64,000 nucleotides of DNA from Ruegeria conchae (lineage in GTDB: Bacteria > Pseudomonadota > Alphaproteobacteria > Rhodobacterales > Rhodobacteraceae), in the NCBI RefSeq assembly GCF_000192475.1, contig NZ_AEYW01000007.1, forward strand, positions 124,001-188,000. The letters are read 5' to 3'. The notes beneath the pieces were generated by a model. It was given only the letters and a program-made list of their open reading frames with translations, was not told where the DNA came from and made no database searches. The position numbers and the translations under genes are program-made. Shown one piece after another: positions 1 to 8,085 of the stretch; positions within the stretch are counted from its first letter, which is position 1; each line of letters opens with the position of its first letter.

Positions 1-559
1 CGTTTTGAAACGCATTGTCGCCCATGACCCAGTAAATCAGTTGCACAATGGCGGCGACGACCAGCAGCGTGGGTGCAATACTTTCCGCACCAGCGAGCAA
101 CGCGCCGCCGGCAAGGCTGAAAGTGATGAACATCGCCGGGGTCGCCCACATATTCCAGCGCGGGATGGTTTTGAGCTGGGTGTAAATCATCGAGGTCGTG
201 AAGACCGTTGCGAGACTAAGGATGGAGCCGACAACCCCGAGAAGCGTCCACTGCTGCCCAAGGAATATCACGCCGATGGCATAAAGCCCCATCACCGACA
301 AAGCTGCAACGGCGCAGACGCCTTCTCGGCTGAGCCAACTTGTTTTCCACTGGCTAAAGGCTTTCCATGCCCTTTCCGGGTGGCCGAGGTGGAAAGTAGA
401 GGCCAGCAGCCCACCGATGGCCAGCGCAAAGGCGATGGCGAAGAACACGAAAGCGGTGATGCCCGAGACGTCAGGGGTGCCAAAGCCCAGAAAGTACAGC
501 AGGCCAAAGCCGAGGCCGGACAGTGTGGTAAAGATGATAACGGAAGGGGCCGGGTGCAT
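1..559 (-). CDS. soeC: SoeC/DmsC-type membrane anchor subunit of sulfite dehydrogenase (3' end outside window)
   Basis: Quinone-interacting, heme-free membrane subunit of a DMSO-reductase-family complex; here it would pass electrons from sulfite, via SoeB, to the quinone pool. The visible 186 residues hold about six hydrophobic segments (roughly 6-25, 33-53, 81-100, 104-124, 134-152, 157-175) and the DmsC signature FHLGHPERA (56-64) followed by a W-K-S-W-L-S-R-E-type loop. The family is usually near 300 residues, so the C-terminal third lies beyond base 1. Its ATG overlaps the soeB stop in an ATGA arrangement, implying translational coupling. The family is clear; the sulfite role is inferred from the xsc/tauR context, since PsrC/DmsC-type anchors serve several substrates. 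Confidence 0.85.
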   Translation of the reverse strand, partial: MHPAPSVIIFTTLSGLGFGLLYFLGFGTPDVSGITAFVFFAIAFALAIGGLLASTFHLGHPERAWKAFSQWKTSWLSREGVCAVAALSVMGLYAIGVIFLGQQWTLLGVVGSILSLATVFTTSMIYTQLKTIPRWNMWATPAMFITFSLAGGALLAGAESIAPTLLVVAAIVQLIYWVMGDNAFQN

Positions 560-1308
560 CAGAGCTTCTCCAGGGTCTTGTCGAGCCAGCCAAGAAAACC
601 CTTGGGCTCTTCGGCGACCGGGGCCAGCAGAGGGGCCAGAATGTCGATCTGCTCCTCAATCTTGTCCTTGGGTCGGGGTGGCAGATATTTATTGACGGGT
701 TTGGTGCCCATTTCGGGCATCAGGTCCATACCGTCGCGTTCGGCGACCAGCTTGCTAACATCGCTGTCGGGATCCCCGAGGTCTCCAAAATGACGCGCGC
801 CCGCCGGGCAAGTGCGCACGCAAGAGGGTACACGATCCACTTCGGGCAGGTTCTCGTTGTAGATCCGATCGACGCAAAGGGTGCATTTCTTCATCACGCC
901 TTCGGCTTGATCCAATTCGCGAGCACCATAGGGGCATGACCAGGCGCAAAGGCCACAGCCGATACAGTCGCTTTCGTTAACGAGAACGATACCGTCCTCA
1001 GCCCGCTTATAGCTGGCGCCAGTTGGGCAGACCGTGACGCAGGGCGCGTCTTCGCAATGCAGGCACGATTTGGGGAAGTGGATCAGTTGGGCGTGCCCTT
1101 CCGCTGGCTGCACCTCGTAGGAATGTACGCGGTTGAGGAAAGTACCCGAGGGGTTTGCGCCATACGCATCCTGATCGGAAAGAGGTGCGCCATAATTTTC
1201 GGTGTTCCAGCCTTTGCAAGAGATCACACAGGCATGGCATCCGACGCAGGTGTCCAAATCGATGACAAGACCCATTTTGCGGTCGGTAGATGTGGGGAGT
1301 CGGGTCAT
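559..1308 (-). CDS. soeB: SoeB-type four-cluster ferredoxin subunit of sulfite dehydrogenase
   Basis: Electron-transfer subunit carrying electrons from the molybdenum subunit to the membrane anchor. With the start chosen here (249 residues) there are four cysteine sets: C21/C24/C27/C31, C82/C85/C90/C94, C115/C118/C121/C125 and C142/C145/C163/C167, as in DmsB/PsrB/SoeB proteins with four 4Fe-4S clusters. The ATG at 1308 overlaps the soeA stop by ATGA; an ATG five codons upstream (1323) is possible but lies inside soeA. No signal peptide is present, consistent with a cytoplasmic complex. It is the middle gene of soeABC and overlaps both neighbours. Confidence 0.9.
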   Translation of the reverse strand: MTRLPTSTDRKMGLVIDLDTCVGCHACVISCKGWNTENYGAPLSDQDAYGANPSGTFLNRVHSYEVQPAEGHAQLIHFPKSCLHCEDAPCVTVCPTGASYKRAEDGIVLVNESDCIGCGLCAWSCPYGARELDQAEGVMKKCTLCVDRIYNENLPEVDRVPSCVRTCPAGARHFGDLGDPDSDVSKLVAERDGMDLMPEMGTKPVNKYLPPRPKDKIEEQIDILAPLLAPVAEEPKGFLGWLDKTLEKL

Positions 1309-4121
1309 TTTCCTACCTTCCACGCCAGGTTTTTGGGGCCGGTGCCAACCGGGGATTTAATCGGATCGAACTCGGGTTGGCTTTCGGCGTCGCTTGGAGC
1401 GGCGGCTTTTTCGATCTTTACCTTCAGATCGAACCACGCAGCCTGACCGGTGATCGGATCAGAGTTTGCCCAGCGCAGACCGTCACCCTTCGGTGGCAGC
1501 AACTCGTGGATCAAGTGGTTGAGCAGAAAACCCTTTGTGGCCTCAGGCGCATCTTCCTGAAGTGCCCAAGTGCCTTTGCGCTTTCCGATGGCGTTCCAAG
1601 TCCACACGGTATTGTCATTCAGTGCTGCCATTTCCATGACCGGCACGGTAATCTCACCATGCGGAGAGCTGACTTTGGCCCAGTCGCCGTCTTCCAGCCC
1701 ATGTTCACGCATAAGCTTGGTCGGGACGTAAAGTGGGTTACGCCCGTGCAATTGCCGCAGCCATGCGTTTTGGGTGCCCCAGCTGTGGTACATCGCCATG
1801 GGGCGCTGCGTCAGGGCGTTGACGGTGAAGCCTTCACTGCCGGTCTGGTCGGTCTCGTACCAGATCGGCAGCGGGTCCATCGTGTCCTTGATCCGTTGGC
1901 GCAGGTGTTCGGGTGGTTGCCGTTCGCCATGACCTTCGGCTGCCAGCTGGAACTTTCGCATGGGTTCGGAATAGAGCTGGAACAGATAAGGCTGCGGGCT
2001 GTCATATATGCCCATGCCAACAGCCCAATCCTGATAGGCATTGTTCCACGGCTTATAGTAGTCGGCACCGTCGGGTATATGCGCGATATAGAAACCACCG
2101 TTCTCGATGTAGCGGTTCAGCTGATCGGGATTGACCTCGCCGCGGCCTTCCTTGTCGCCGTTTGCGCCCCGGAAACCGGCCAAAGGCCCGATGCCAGGTT
2201 TGCGCTCGTGATTCACAATGTAGTCGGCGTAATCCGTCCACTTGGCGCTGCCGTCTTCGTTGGTAAAGCCAGGCAGGCCCATGCGATTGGCGAGATCAAT
2301 CAAAACCGACTGGAAGCCGCGCACGTCGCGGTCGGGTTCGATCACGGGCCAGCGGATCGCATCTGCGGCGGCCTCGGCTTCGCAGATCGGGCGGTCCAGC
2401 AGCGAGATACAGTCGTGGCGTTCCAGATAGGTGGTGTCGGGCAGGATTAGGTCAGCGTAAGCCACCATTTCCGAGCTGTAGGCGTCGGAATAGATGATGC
2501 GCGGAATCACATAATCGCCGTTCTCATCCTTGTCCGTCAGCATCTCCATGACACCTTTGGTGTTCATGGTCGAATTCCAGGACATGTTGGCCATATACAT
2601 GAACAGCGTGTCGATCTTGTAGGGATCGCCCGCATGGGCGTTCGAGATCACCATATGCATCAGCCCATGGCTGGACATTGGGTTTTCCCATGTAAACGCT
2701 TTGTCGATACGGGCGGGGCTACCATCTTCTTTAAGCGCGAGATGCTCGGGGCCGCGGACAAATCCCAGATGCGGCCCGTCCAGAGGTGTATTCGGCGTCA
2801 CCTTACAGTGCGGGGTCGGATGCGCCTCAACCGGCTTGGGGTATGGTGGTTTGAAGCGGAAGCCGCCGGGGACTTCGACTGTTCCAAGCAGGATCTGCAA
2901 CACATGCAGGGCGCGGCAGGTCTGGAAACCGTTCGCGTGGGCCGAGACGCCGCGCATCGAGTGCATCGCGACAGGGCGACCGATCATCTTCGAGTGTTTC
3001 TCGCCCCGGAAATCGGTCCATTCATGGTCCAGTTCGAAGGCTTCATCAAAGGCCACACGGGCCAGTTCGGCTGCGATCGCTCGAATACGGGTCGCAGGTA
3101 CGCCGCATTTATCGGCGATTGCCTCGGGTGCGTATTCGTCGGCCAGATAGCGTTCGGCCATCTGGTGGAAAACCGGACGGTGCGTGACCCCATCTTTCTC
3201 GTAGGTTGCCGAGAGATCAGGCCGCACGCCCGGTTTGTCGAACGCAGTCAGCTCGCCAGTTTTGCGATCAATGACCAGCGGTTTGCCGTCGTCGTCTTTC
3301 AGGAACAGACCTTTTTCCGGGCCTTCGGATGCGTTGATCAAGACCGGTGCGTTGGTGTAGCGGCTGAGGTAATCCAGATCAATTTTACCGGCCTTCATCA
3401 GCACATGGATCAGCGACATGATGAACAGGCCGTCGGTTCCGGGTGTGATTCCAACCCAGTCATCTGCCACGGCATTATAGCCACTGCGGATTGGGTTGAC
3501 CCCGATCACACGCGCGCCGCGGGCCTTGATTTTGCCAATTCCCATCTTGATGGGGTTTGAGTCGTGGTCTTCTGCCACACCGAACAGCATGAACAGCTTG
3601 GTGTGATCCCAATCAGGTTGACCAAACTCCCAAAATGCGCCGCCCATCGTGTAGATGCCACCTGCTGCCATGTTGACCGAGCAGAACCCGCCATGGGCTG
3701 CATAGTTACAGGTGCCGAAATTCTGCGCCCAGAAACTGGTGAAGCTCTGGCTTTGGTCGCGGCCCGTGAAAAAGGCCAGTTTTTCGGGATTGTCTTCGCG
3801 GATCGGTTTCAGCCAACCGACAGCGATCTCCAGCGCCTCGTCCCAGCTGATTTCCTCGAACTCACCCGAACCGCGCGGCCCGACCCGTTTCAGTGGTGCG
3901 CGCAGCCGCGACGGTGCGTTCACCTGCATGATCCCTGCGCTGCCTTTGGCGCAAAGCACCCCTTTGTTCACCGGATGATCCCGGTTGCCTTCGATATAGG
4001 CGACCTTTCCATCCTTCATGTGCACGTTGATACCGCAGCGGCAGGCGCACATGTAGCAGGTGGTGCGGCGAATCTCATCTGACACAGGCGGGGATAGGTT
4101 GAGGTTTGGTTGTTGGTTCAC
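1305..4121 (-). CDS. soeA: SoeA-type molybdopterin sulfite dehydrogenase catalytic subunit
   Basis: Catalytic subunit of the membrane-bound, cytoplasm-facing sulfite-oxidising enzyme (sulfite to sulfate), of the DMSO reductase/PsrA molybdopterin family. It has 938 residues. The N-terminal 4Fe-4S motif is C22-x2-C25-x3-C29 ... C57, and a conserved GGFCS segment puts C147 where PsrA-type enzymes carry the molybdenum-ligating cysteine. There is no twin-arginine signal, which fits SoeA and argues against periplasmic Psr/Phs/Ttr enzymes. I chose GTG at 4121 because AGGGAG lies 9 bases upstream; the ATG at 4151 has no such site. It follows xsc on the same strand after a 169-base gap with hairpins. 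Assignment to sulfite rests on family plus context. Confidence 0.85.
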   Translation of the reverse strand: MNQQPNLNLSPPVSDEIRRTTCYMCACRCGINVHMKDGKVAYIEGNRDHPVNKGVLCAKGSAGIMQVNAPSRLRAPLKRVGPRGSGEFEEISWDEALEIAVGWLKPIREDNPEKLAFFTGRDQSQSFTSFWAQNFGTCNYAAHGGFCSVNMAAGGIYTMGGAFWEFGQPDWDHTKLFMLFGVAEDHDSNPIKMGIGKIKARGARVIGVNPIRSGYNAVADDWVGITPGTDGLFIMSLIHVLMKAGKIDLDYLSRYTNAPVLINASEGPEKGLFLKDDDGKPLVIDRKTGELTAFDKPGVRPDLSATYEKDGVTHRPVFHQMAERYLADEYAPEAIADKCGVPATRIRAIAAELARVAFDEAFELDHEWTDFRGEKHSKMIGRPVAMHSMRGVSAHANGFQTCRALHVLQILLGTVEVPGGFRFKPPYPKPVEAHPTPHCKVTPNTPLDGPHLGFVRGPEHLALKEDGSPARIDKAFTWENPMSSHGLMHMVISNAHAGDPYKIDTLFMYMANMSWNSTMNTKGVMEMLTDKDENGDYVIPRIIYSDAYSSEMVAYADLILPDTTYLERHDCISLLDRPICEAEAAADAIRWPVIEPDRDVRGFQSVLIDLANRMGLPGFTNEDGSAKWTDYADYIVNHERKPGIGPLAGFRGANGDKEGRGEVNPDQLNRYIENGGFYIAHIPDGADYYKPWNNAYQDWAVGMGIYDSPQPYLFQLYSEPMRKFQLAAEGHGERQPPEHLRQRIKDTMDPLPIWYETDQTGSEGFTVNALTQRPMAMYHSWGTQNAWLRQLHGRNPLYVPTKLMREHGLEDGDWAKVSSPHGEITVPVMEMAALNDNTVWTWNAIGKRKGTWALQEDAPEATKGFLLNHLIHELLPPKGDGLRWANSDPITGQAAWFDLKVKIEKAAAPSDAESQPEFDPIKSPVGTGPKNLAWKVGK

Positions 4122-4169
4122 GTTATCTCTCTCCCTGTGGCGAATCGCCATGGTGCCTGCGCGTGTTGG

Positions 4170-4183
4170 ACGCTCTGGAGCGT
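4170..4183 (-). repeat. Short inverted repeat upstream of soeA
   Basis: Near-perfect dyad ACGCTC-TG-GAGCGT, about 50 bases upstream of the soeA GTG. It is the third dyad in the xsc-soeA gap. It could be a protein site or a small RNA hairpin; no specific regulator is recognised. Confidence 0.4.
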
Positions 4184-4205
4184 AGGAACGCCGGGCTTAA
4201 CCACT

Positions 4206-4238
4206 CAGAGGAAGAGAGCGCGAAAGCCTCTTCCTCTG
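4206..4238 (-). terminator. Strong 11-bp hairpin in the xsc-soeA gap (attenuator or processing site)
   Basis: CAGAGGAAGAG and its exact complement are separated by 11 bases. In the minus-strand direction no U tract follows, so it is not a canonical terminator for xsc. The T-rich side (CTTTTGTTT) faces the plus strand. It may moderate read-through or protect the xsc 3' end, setting xsc and soeABC expression apart. Confidence 0.55.
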
Positions 4239-4250
4239 CTTTTGTTTGAC

Positions 4251-4270
4251 GGACCGGTTGAACCCGGTCC
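4251..4270 (-). terminator. Second hairpin just downstream of xsc
   Basis: A perfect 7-bp stem GGACCGG/CCGGTCC with a 6-base loop lies 21 bases beyond the xsc stop. It has no U run on the minus strand. Together with the 4206-4238 hairpin it forms tandem intercistronic structures between xsc and soeA. Confidence 0.5.
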
Positions 4271-4290
4271 GGACTTTGACTTTACAGCGA

Positions 4291-6066
4291 TCAAACCTGC
4301 TGTGGTCGCATGTCAGCCGCGTCGATACCGGCAACTTCAACTGGCTTCTTCATCGCGTCACGGCGGAAGGGTTCACCCAGTTCCTGGTTGATCATTGCTT
4401 CGATCAGTGTGGTGATGCCGTTCTTCTGGTCTTCGATCGCCTGGCTCAGTGCAGCGGTTAACTCGTCCTGAGTGCGTGCGATGACGCCTTTCAGGCCGCA
4501 CGCATTGGCGATGCCAGCATAAGACACTTTGGTGTCCAACTCTGTGCCGACGAAGTTGTCATCGAACCACAGGGTCGAGTTGCGCTTTTCCGCACCCCAC
4601 TGATAGTTGCGGAACACAACCTGGGTGATGGCGGGCCATTCTTCGCGACCGATGGCGGTCAGTTCGGTGACTGCGATGCCGAAGGCACCATCACCCGAGA
4701 AACCGACAACAGGTACATCTGGGCAGCCGATCTTGGCGCCGATGACCGAAGGCAGACCATAGCCACAGGGGCCGAACAGGCCGGGGGCCAGATATTTGCG
4801 ACCTTCTTCGAACGAAGGGTACGCGTTGCCGATGGCGCAGTTGTTGCCGATGTCGGACGAGATGATCGCCTCTTTTGGCAGAGCGGACTGGATTGCGCGC
4901 CATGCTTTACGGGGGCTCAGCCAATCCGGCTTGGCAGCACGGGCACGTTCGTTCCAGGTGGTGCCCGGATCGTCCTGCTCGTGATCCATCGAGGTCAGCT
5001 CTTGCGCCCAGCGCGATTTGGTTTCTGCGATCTTCGCTTTGCGCGCATCACGACCTTCGTCACCGGCTGTATCAGACAGCTGATTCAGAATGTTGGTGGC
5101 AACAGTTGCCGCATCGCCCACGATACCAACCGAGACCTTCTTGGTCAGGCCGATACGGTCAGGGTTGATGTCGACCTGAATGATCTTCGCGTCTGCCGGC
5201 CAGTACTCCATGCCGTAACCCGGCAGAGTCGAGAACGGGTTCAGGCGGGTGCCGAGGCACAGAACAACGTCTGCTTCCTTGATCAACTGCATACCGGCTT
5301 TCGAGCCGTTATAGCCCAGCGGGCCAGCGAAAAGCGGGTGCGAGCCGGGGAAGGCGTCGTTGTGCTGGTAACCAACGCAAACCGGAGCGTCCAGACGCTC
5401 GGCCAGTGCTTTCGACGCTTCGATGCCACCATTCGACAGAACTGTGCCTGCACCGTTCAGGATGACAGGGTTCTTTGCGTTCGACAGCAGCGCGGCAGCT
5501 TCGGACACAGCCGTTGCGCCACCCGAAGGCAGCTCGAATTCAACAACAGCAGGCAAATCGATGTCGATGACCTGAGTGAAGAAGTCGCGCGGGACGTTTA
5601 TCTGCGCAGGGGCCGACGCGCGTTTGGCGTTCATGATGACGCGGCTCAGCACTTCGGCCATACGGCTTGGGTCACGCACTTCTTCCTGATAGCAAACGCA
5701 GTCGGCGAACATGCGCATCTGCTCCATCTCCTGGAAACCGCCCTGACCCATGGTCTTGTTGGCGGCCTGCGGAGTGACCAGCAGCAGCGGGGTGTGGTTC
5801 CAGTAAGCAGTCTTAACAGCGGTGACAAAGTTGGTGATGCCGGGGCCGTTCTGGGCGATCATCATCGACATTTTGCCGGTCGCGCGGGTGTAGCCATCAG
5901 CCATCATTCCGCCCGAACCTTCGTGCGCGCAATCCCAAAAAGTGATACCAGCTTTCTCAAAAATGTCAGAAATTGGCATCATCGCAGAACCGATGATTCC
6001 GAACGCATGTTCGATGCCATGCATCTGCAGGGTTTTTACAAAGGCTTCTTCGGTGGTCATCTTCAT
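4291..6066 (-). CDS. xsc: Sulfoacetaldehyde acetyltransferase (Xsc)
   Basis: Thiamine-diphosphate and Mg-dependent enzyme converting sulfoacetaldehyde plus phosphate to acetyl phosphate and sulfite, the committed desulfonation step for taurine, isethionate and related C2 sulfonates. 591 residues, the usual length. Visible marks are the N-terminal pyrimidine-domain glutamate E49 in a CAHEGSGG segment, a MIAQNGPG loop, and the GDG of the ThDP motif at 458-460 with its downstream Asn near 487. GGAG precedes the ATG by about 10 bases. It lies directly downstream of tauR with tandem TauR boxes between them. The usual partner pta (phosphate acetyltransferase) is not adjacent; soeABC takes its place. 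Confidence 0.97.
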   Translation of the reverse strand: MKMTTEEAFVKTLQMHGIEHAFGIIGSAMMPISDIFEKAGITFWDCAHEGSGGMMADGYTRATGKMSMMIAQNGPGITNFVTAVKTAYWNHTPLLLVTPQAANKTMGQGGFQEMEQMRMFADCVCYQEEVRDPSRMAEVLSRVIMNAKRASAPAQINVPRDFFTQVIDIDLPAVVEFELPSGGATAVSEAAALLSNAKNPVILNGAGTVLSNGGIEASKALAERLDAPVCVGYQHNDAFPGSHPLFAGPLGYNGSKAGMQLIKEADVVLCLGTRLNPFSTLPGYGMEYWPADAKIIQVDINPDRIGLTKKVSVGIVGDAATVATNILNQLSDTAGDEGRDARKAKIAETKSRWAQELTSMDHEQDDPGTTWNERARAAKPDWLSPRKAWRAIQSALPKEAIISSDIGNNCAIGNAYPSFEEGRKYLAPGLFGPCGYGLPSVIGAKIGCPDVPVVGFSGDGAFGIAVTELTAIGREEWPAITQVVFRNYQWGAEKRNSTLWFDDNFVGTELDTKVSYAGIANACGLKGVIARTQDELTAALSQAIEDQKNGITTLIEAMINQELGEPFRRDAMKKPVEVAGIDAADMRPQQV

Positions 6067-6151
6067 CTGCGTAATCTCCGATCATAGATGGCGGGACCGA
6101 GGTTAGGGACCCGGTTTTCTGGTCGGTTTTGGCGTACGGGTGTCTGTGGCG

Positions 6152-6184
6152 TTAGGGCCAGAACTGGTGGTGACTTAGGTCCAG
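6152..6184 (-). promoter_or_regulatory. Tandem TauR boxes upstream of xsc
   Basis: On the minus strand CTGGACCTAA (6184-6175) is followed by CTGGCCCTAA (6161-6152), a direct repeat with 23-base periodicity. This matches the CTGGACYTAA direct repeats described for TauR in Rhodobacter capsulatus (recalled motif). The proximal box ends 85 bases before the xsc ATG, a normal position for an activator. Confidence 0.8.
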
Positions 6185-6190
6185 TACGCC

Positions 6191-7651
6191 TCAAGACTGA
6201 CGAATAGTCTCAGCGATTTGCTGGATGCCGGGTCCGATACGCGCTGACGAAATCGCAGAATACCCCAATCGATAGTAGTTCTGCGGTCGGTTCGGGCCCG
6301 AAAAGAAGGGCTCGCCCGGTTCAATGTGGACGCTTTGGCGCTGCAGATCGCTTGCCAGTTTCGTCGTGTCGATACGTTCTGGTGCCTGCATCCAGATCGA
6401 AGAGCCGCCAAGCATGCCGCGACCTGCCACCGTCAGGCCATACTGCTTGATCGCTTCTTCAATTGCTTCTCGTCGGCGTTGCAGTGTTTTGGACATCCGT
6501 CTGATCTGCGCGTCGTAGTGACCGAGCGACAGAAAATAGGCTGCTGTGCGCTGCATGTGGCCGGGAGGGTGGCGCAGCACGAGTGACCGGAGTGCCCGGG
6601 CTTCGCGGATGAAGGGCTCGGAACCGACCATGTAGCCCAGACGAAGCCCCGGAAACAGAGATTTTGAGAAGCTGCCTACATAGATCACCCGCCCGTCCCG
6701 ATCCATCGATCGCAGCGCTGGCGACGGTGCACCCAGAAATGACATCTCGAACTCATAGTCATCCTCGACAATCATTGCGTCCAATTCCCGGGCGCGGCTC
6801 AACAGGGCATTGCGGCGATCAACCGGCATCGTTGCGGTGGTAGGGCACTGGTGGCTGGGAGTGGTGAAAATTACGTCAGTATCATCCGGTATCGTATCTG
6901 GGAGCAAACCCTCACGATCAACCTTCAGATAGGATAGCTGGCAGTCTGAGTGGATCAGAAGATCACGCAAGGCGTAATAGCAGGGATCCTCAATCGCGGC
7001 TCTTCGATTCCGGTTTAGCAAAATGCGCGAGGCCAGCCAAAGTGCGTTCTGAGCACCCAGAGTGATCAGGATTTCCTCGGGCCGAGCCACGATGCCTCTG
7101 CGTGGCAGAGTGTGTCTTGCAATGAATTCAAGTAGCAGAGGATCATCCTGGTCGACATAGTCCCCGGTCAATGAATGGAAATCTTTGTGTCCAAGCGCCC
7201 TTACTGCACAGAGGCGCCAGTTTGCGTGGTCGAACAGTTTTCTGTCGACCTGACCATAGATGAACGGATAGCGGTAGTCGCGCCAGTTGCTGGGCTTGGT
7301 CAATACATCGCCATCCGAAAAACGGCGGGCAAAGGCACGGTCCCAGTCTACACTCTCGTTATCACGCCGAACCGGGGCGTAGGTTGGCGGCACCGGAGCG
7401 TTTTCCGACACATAGTATCCCGACCGGCCTTTGGCGGTCAGATAATCGTTTGCCAGAAGCTCAGTGTAGGCAAGGGTAACGGTAATCCGGCTGACACCCA
7501 GATGAGCCGCAAGTTTGCGGGACGAGGGCAGTTTCTCACCAACATGAAAACGCCCTGAAAGAATGCCTTCGGCGATCAGCTGCTGAAGCTGCGCCTGCAA
7601 CGTGCCTTGCCCGTTGCGCTCAAGAAAGAACGTGTCGACCGAAATGCCCAT
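6191..7651 (-). CDS. tauR: MocR-type taurine regulator TauR
   Basis: GntR-family activator with a PLP-binding aminotransferase-like sensor, which turns on taurine/xsc genes when taurine or a derivative is present. 486 residues. The N-terminal winged helix spans about 14-80 (GEKLPSSRKLAAHLGVSR helix-turn-helix). The remainder is a fold-type-I aminotransferase domain with the PLP lysine at about 330 in SFSKSLFPG. It is co-oriented with and immediately upstream of xsc and divergent from an ArsR/permease operon. Tandem TauR boxes occur on both sides of the gene, so autoregulation is likely. Identification rests on family, xsc linkage and the matching boxes. Confidence 0.93.
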   Translation of the reverse strand: MGISVDTFFLERNGQGTLQAQLQQLIAEGILSGRFHVGEKLPSSRKLAAHLGVSRITVTLAYTELLANDYLTAKGRSGYYVSENAPVPPTYAPVRRDNESVDWDRAFARRFSDGDVLTKPSNWRDYRYPFIYGQVDRKLFDHANWRLCAVRALGHKDFHSLTGDYVDQDDPLLLEFIARHTLPRRGIVARPEEILITLGAQNALWLASRILLNRNRRAAIEDPCYYALRDLLIHSDCQLSYLKVDREGLLPDTIPDDTDVIFTTPSHQCPTTATMPVDRRNALLSRARELDAMIVEDDYEFEMSFLGAPSPALRSMDRDGRVIYVGSFSKSLFPGLRLGYMVGSEPFIREARALRSLVLRHPPGHMQRTAAYFLSLGHYDAQIRRMSKTLQRRREAIEEAIKQYGLTVAGRGMLGGSSIWMQAPERIDTTKLASDLQRQSVHIEPGEPFFSGPNRPQNYYRLGYSAISSARIGPGIQQIAETIRQS

Positions 7652-7665
7652 GGCGTCGTTATAGG

Positions 7666-7697
7666 CTGGACTTAAGGTGGAAGCAATCTGGACTTAT
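7666..7697 (+). promoter_or_regulatory. Second tandem TauR box pair, facing the ArsR/permease operon
   Basis: CTGGACTTAA (7666-7675) and CTGGACTTAT (7688-7697) form a plus-strand direct repeat with 22-base periodicity, 15 bases upstream of the tauR start. The orientation and distance (79 bases) to the plus-strand GTG at 7777 mirror the arrangement at xsc. They could serve TauR autoregulation, activation of the divergent operon, or both. Confidence 0.75.
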
Positions 7698-7717
7698 GAC
7701 CGTTCGCAACTGTTTGG

Positions 7718-7766
7718 TTGACGTTGGTTGGTTATTGAGCCATATAACTAGAAACCTAGTTATATG
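7718..7766 (+). promoter_or_regulatory. Promoter with ArsR-type operator for the regulator/permease operon
   Basis: A TTGACG -35 hexamer (7718-7723) is followed after 18-19 bases by ATATAA/TATAAC. The -10 region lies inside a perfect 11-bp inverted repeat, CATATAACTAG-AAAC-CTAGTTATATG (7741-7766). An AT-rich dyad overlapping the -10 is typical of an ArsR/SmtB-family operator, so autorepression is the simplest reading. Confidence 0.75.
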
Positions 7767-7776
7767 GAGAAAACTT

Positions 7777-8085
7777 GTGTGGGAAGAAGCCGCTGCCGGT
7801 TTTTCGGCTATGGGGTCCGAAGCCCGGCTGAAAGTTCTGAAAACGTTGGTGCGTGCCGGCGAGACCGGGCTGACTGTCGGAGAAATCCAGTCTCGTACGG
7901 GCATCGCGCCGTCGACATTGGCGCATCATCTGCGGTTTCTCGCTGCTGGTGGTGTTGTTGAACAAGAAAAGATCGGGCGCACTACAATCAATCGGGCGTG
8001 CTTTGATGAGTTGAGAAATCTCGCACAGTTCATCCTCAGCGAGTGCTGTGCAGATGAGGTGGGAAAGGCCGCGAACGATGGCTGA
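7777..8085 (+). CDS. ArsR/SmtB-family repressor
   Basis: Winged-helix sensor of 102 residues, counted from a GTG start preceded by GGAGA at 7766-7770; the reading frame is open further upstream but that part runs through the promoter. The core has the ArsR pattern: LGSEARLKVLKTL, then a recognition region around APSTLAHHLRFL and a beta-wing. A vicinal CC pair near the C terminus (SECCADE) could bind a soft metal or metalloid, or form a thiol switch. It lacks the classic ELCVCDL alpha-3 site. It overlaps the next gene by 8 bases (ATGGCTGA), implying coupled translation with the permease. The ligand is unknown; arsenic species, other thiophilic ions or reactive sulfur are all possible. Confidence 0.85.
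   Translation: MWEEAAAGFSAMGSEARLKVLKTLVRAGETGLTVGEIQSRTGIAPSTLAHHLRFLAAGGVVEQEKIGRTTINRACFDELRNLAQFILSECCADEVGKAANDG

Noticed and set aside
1290-2450. 386-codon plus-strand frame opposite soeA
   Set aside because: Antisense to a clear molybdopterin enzyme; Cys/His-rich low-complexity translation with no family pattern. Shadow of GC-rich coding DNA.
4981-6087. 368-codon plus-strand frame opposite xsc
   Set aside because: The minus strand encodes a full, well-conserved Xsc; this is a shadow frame.
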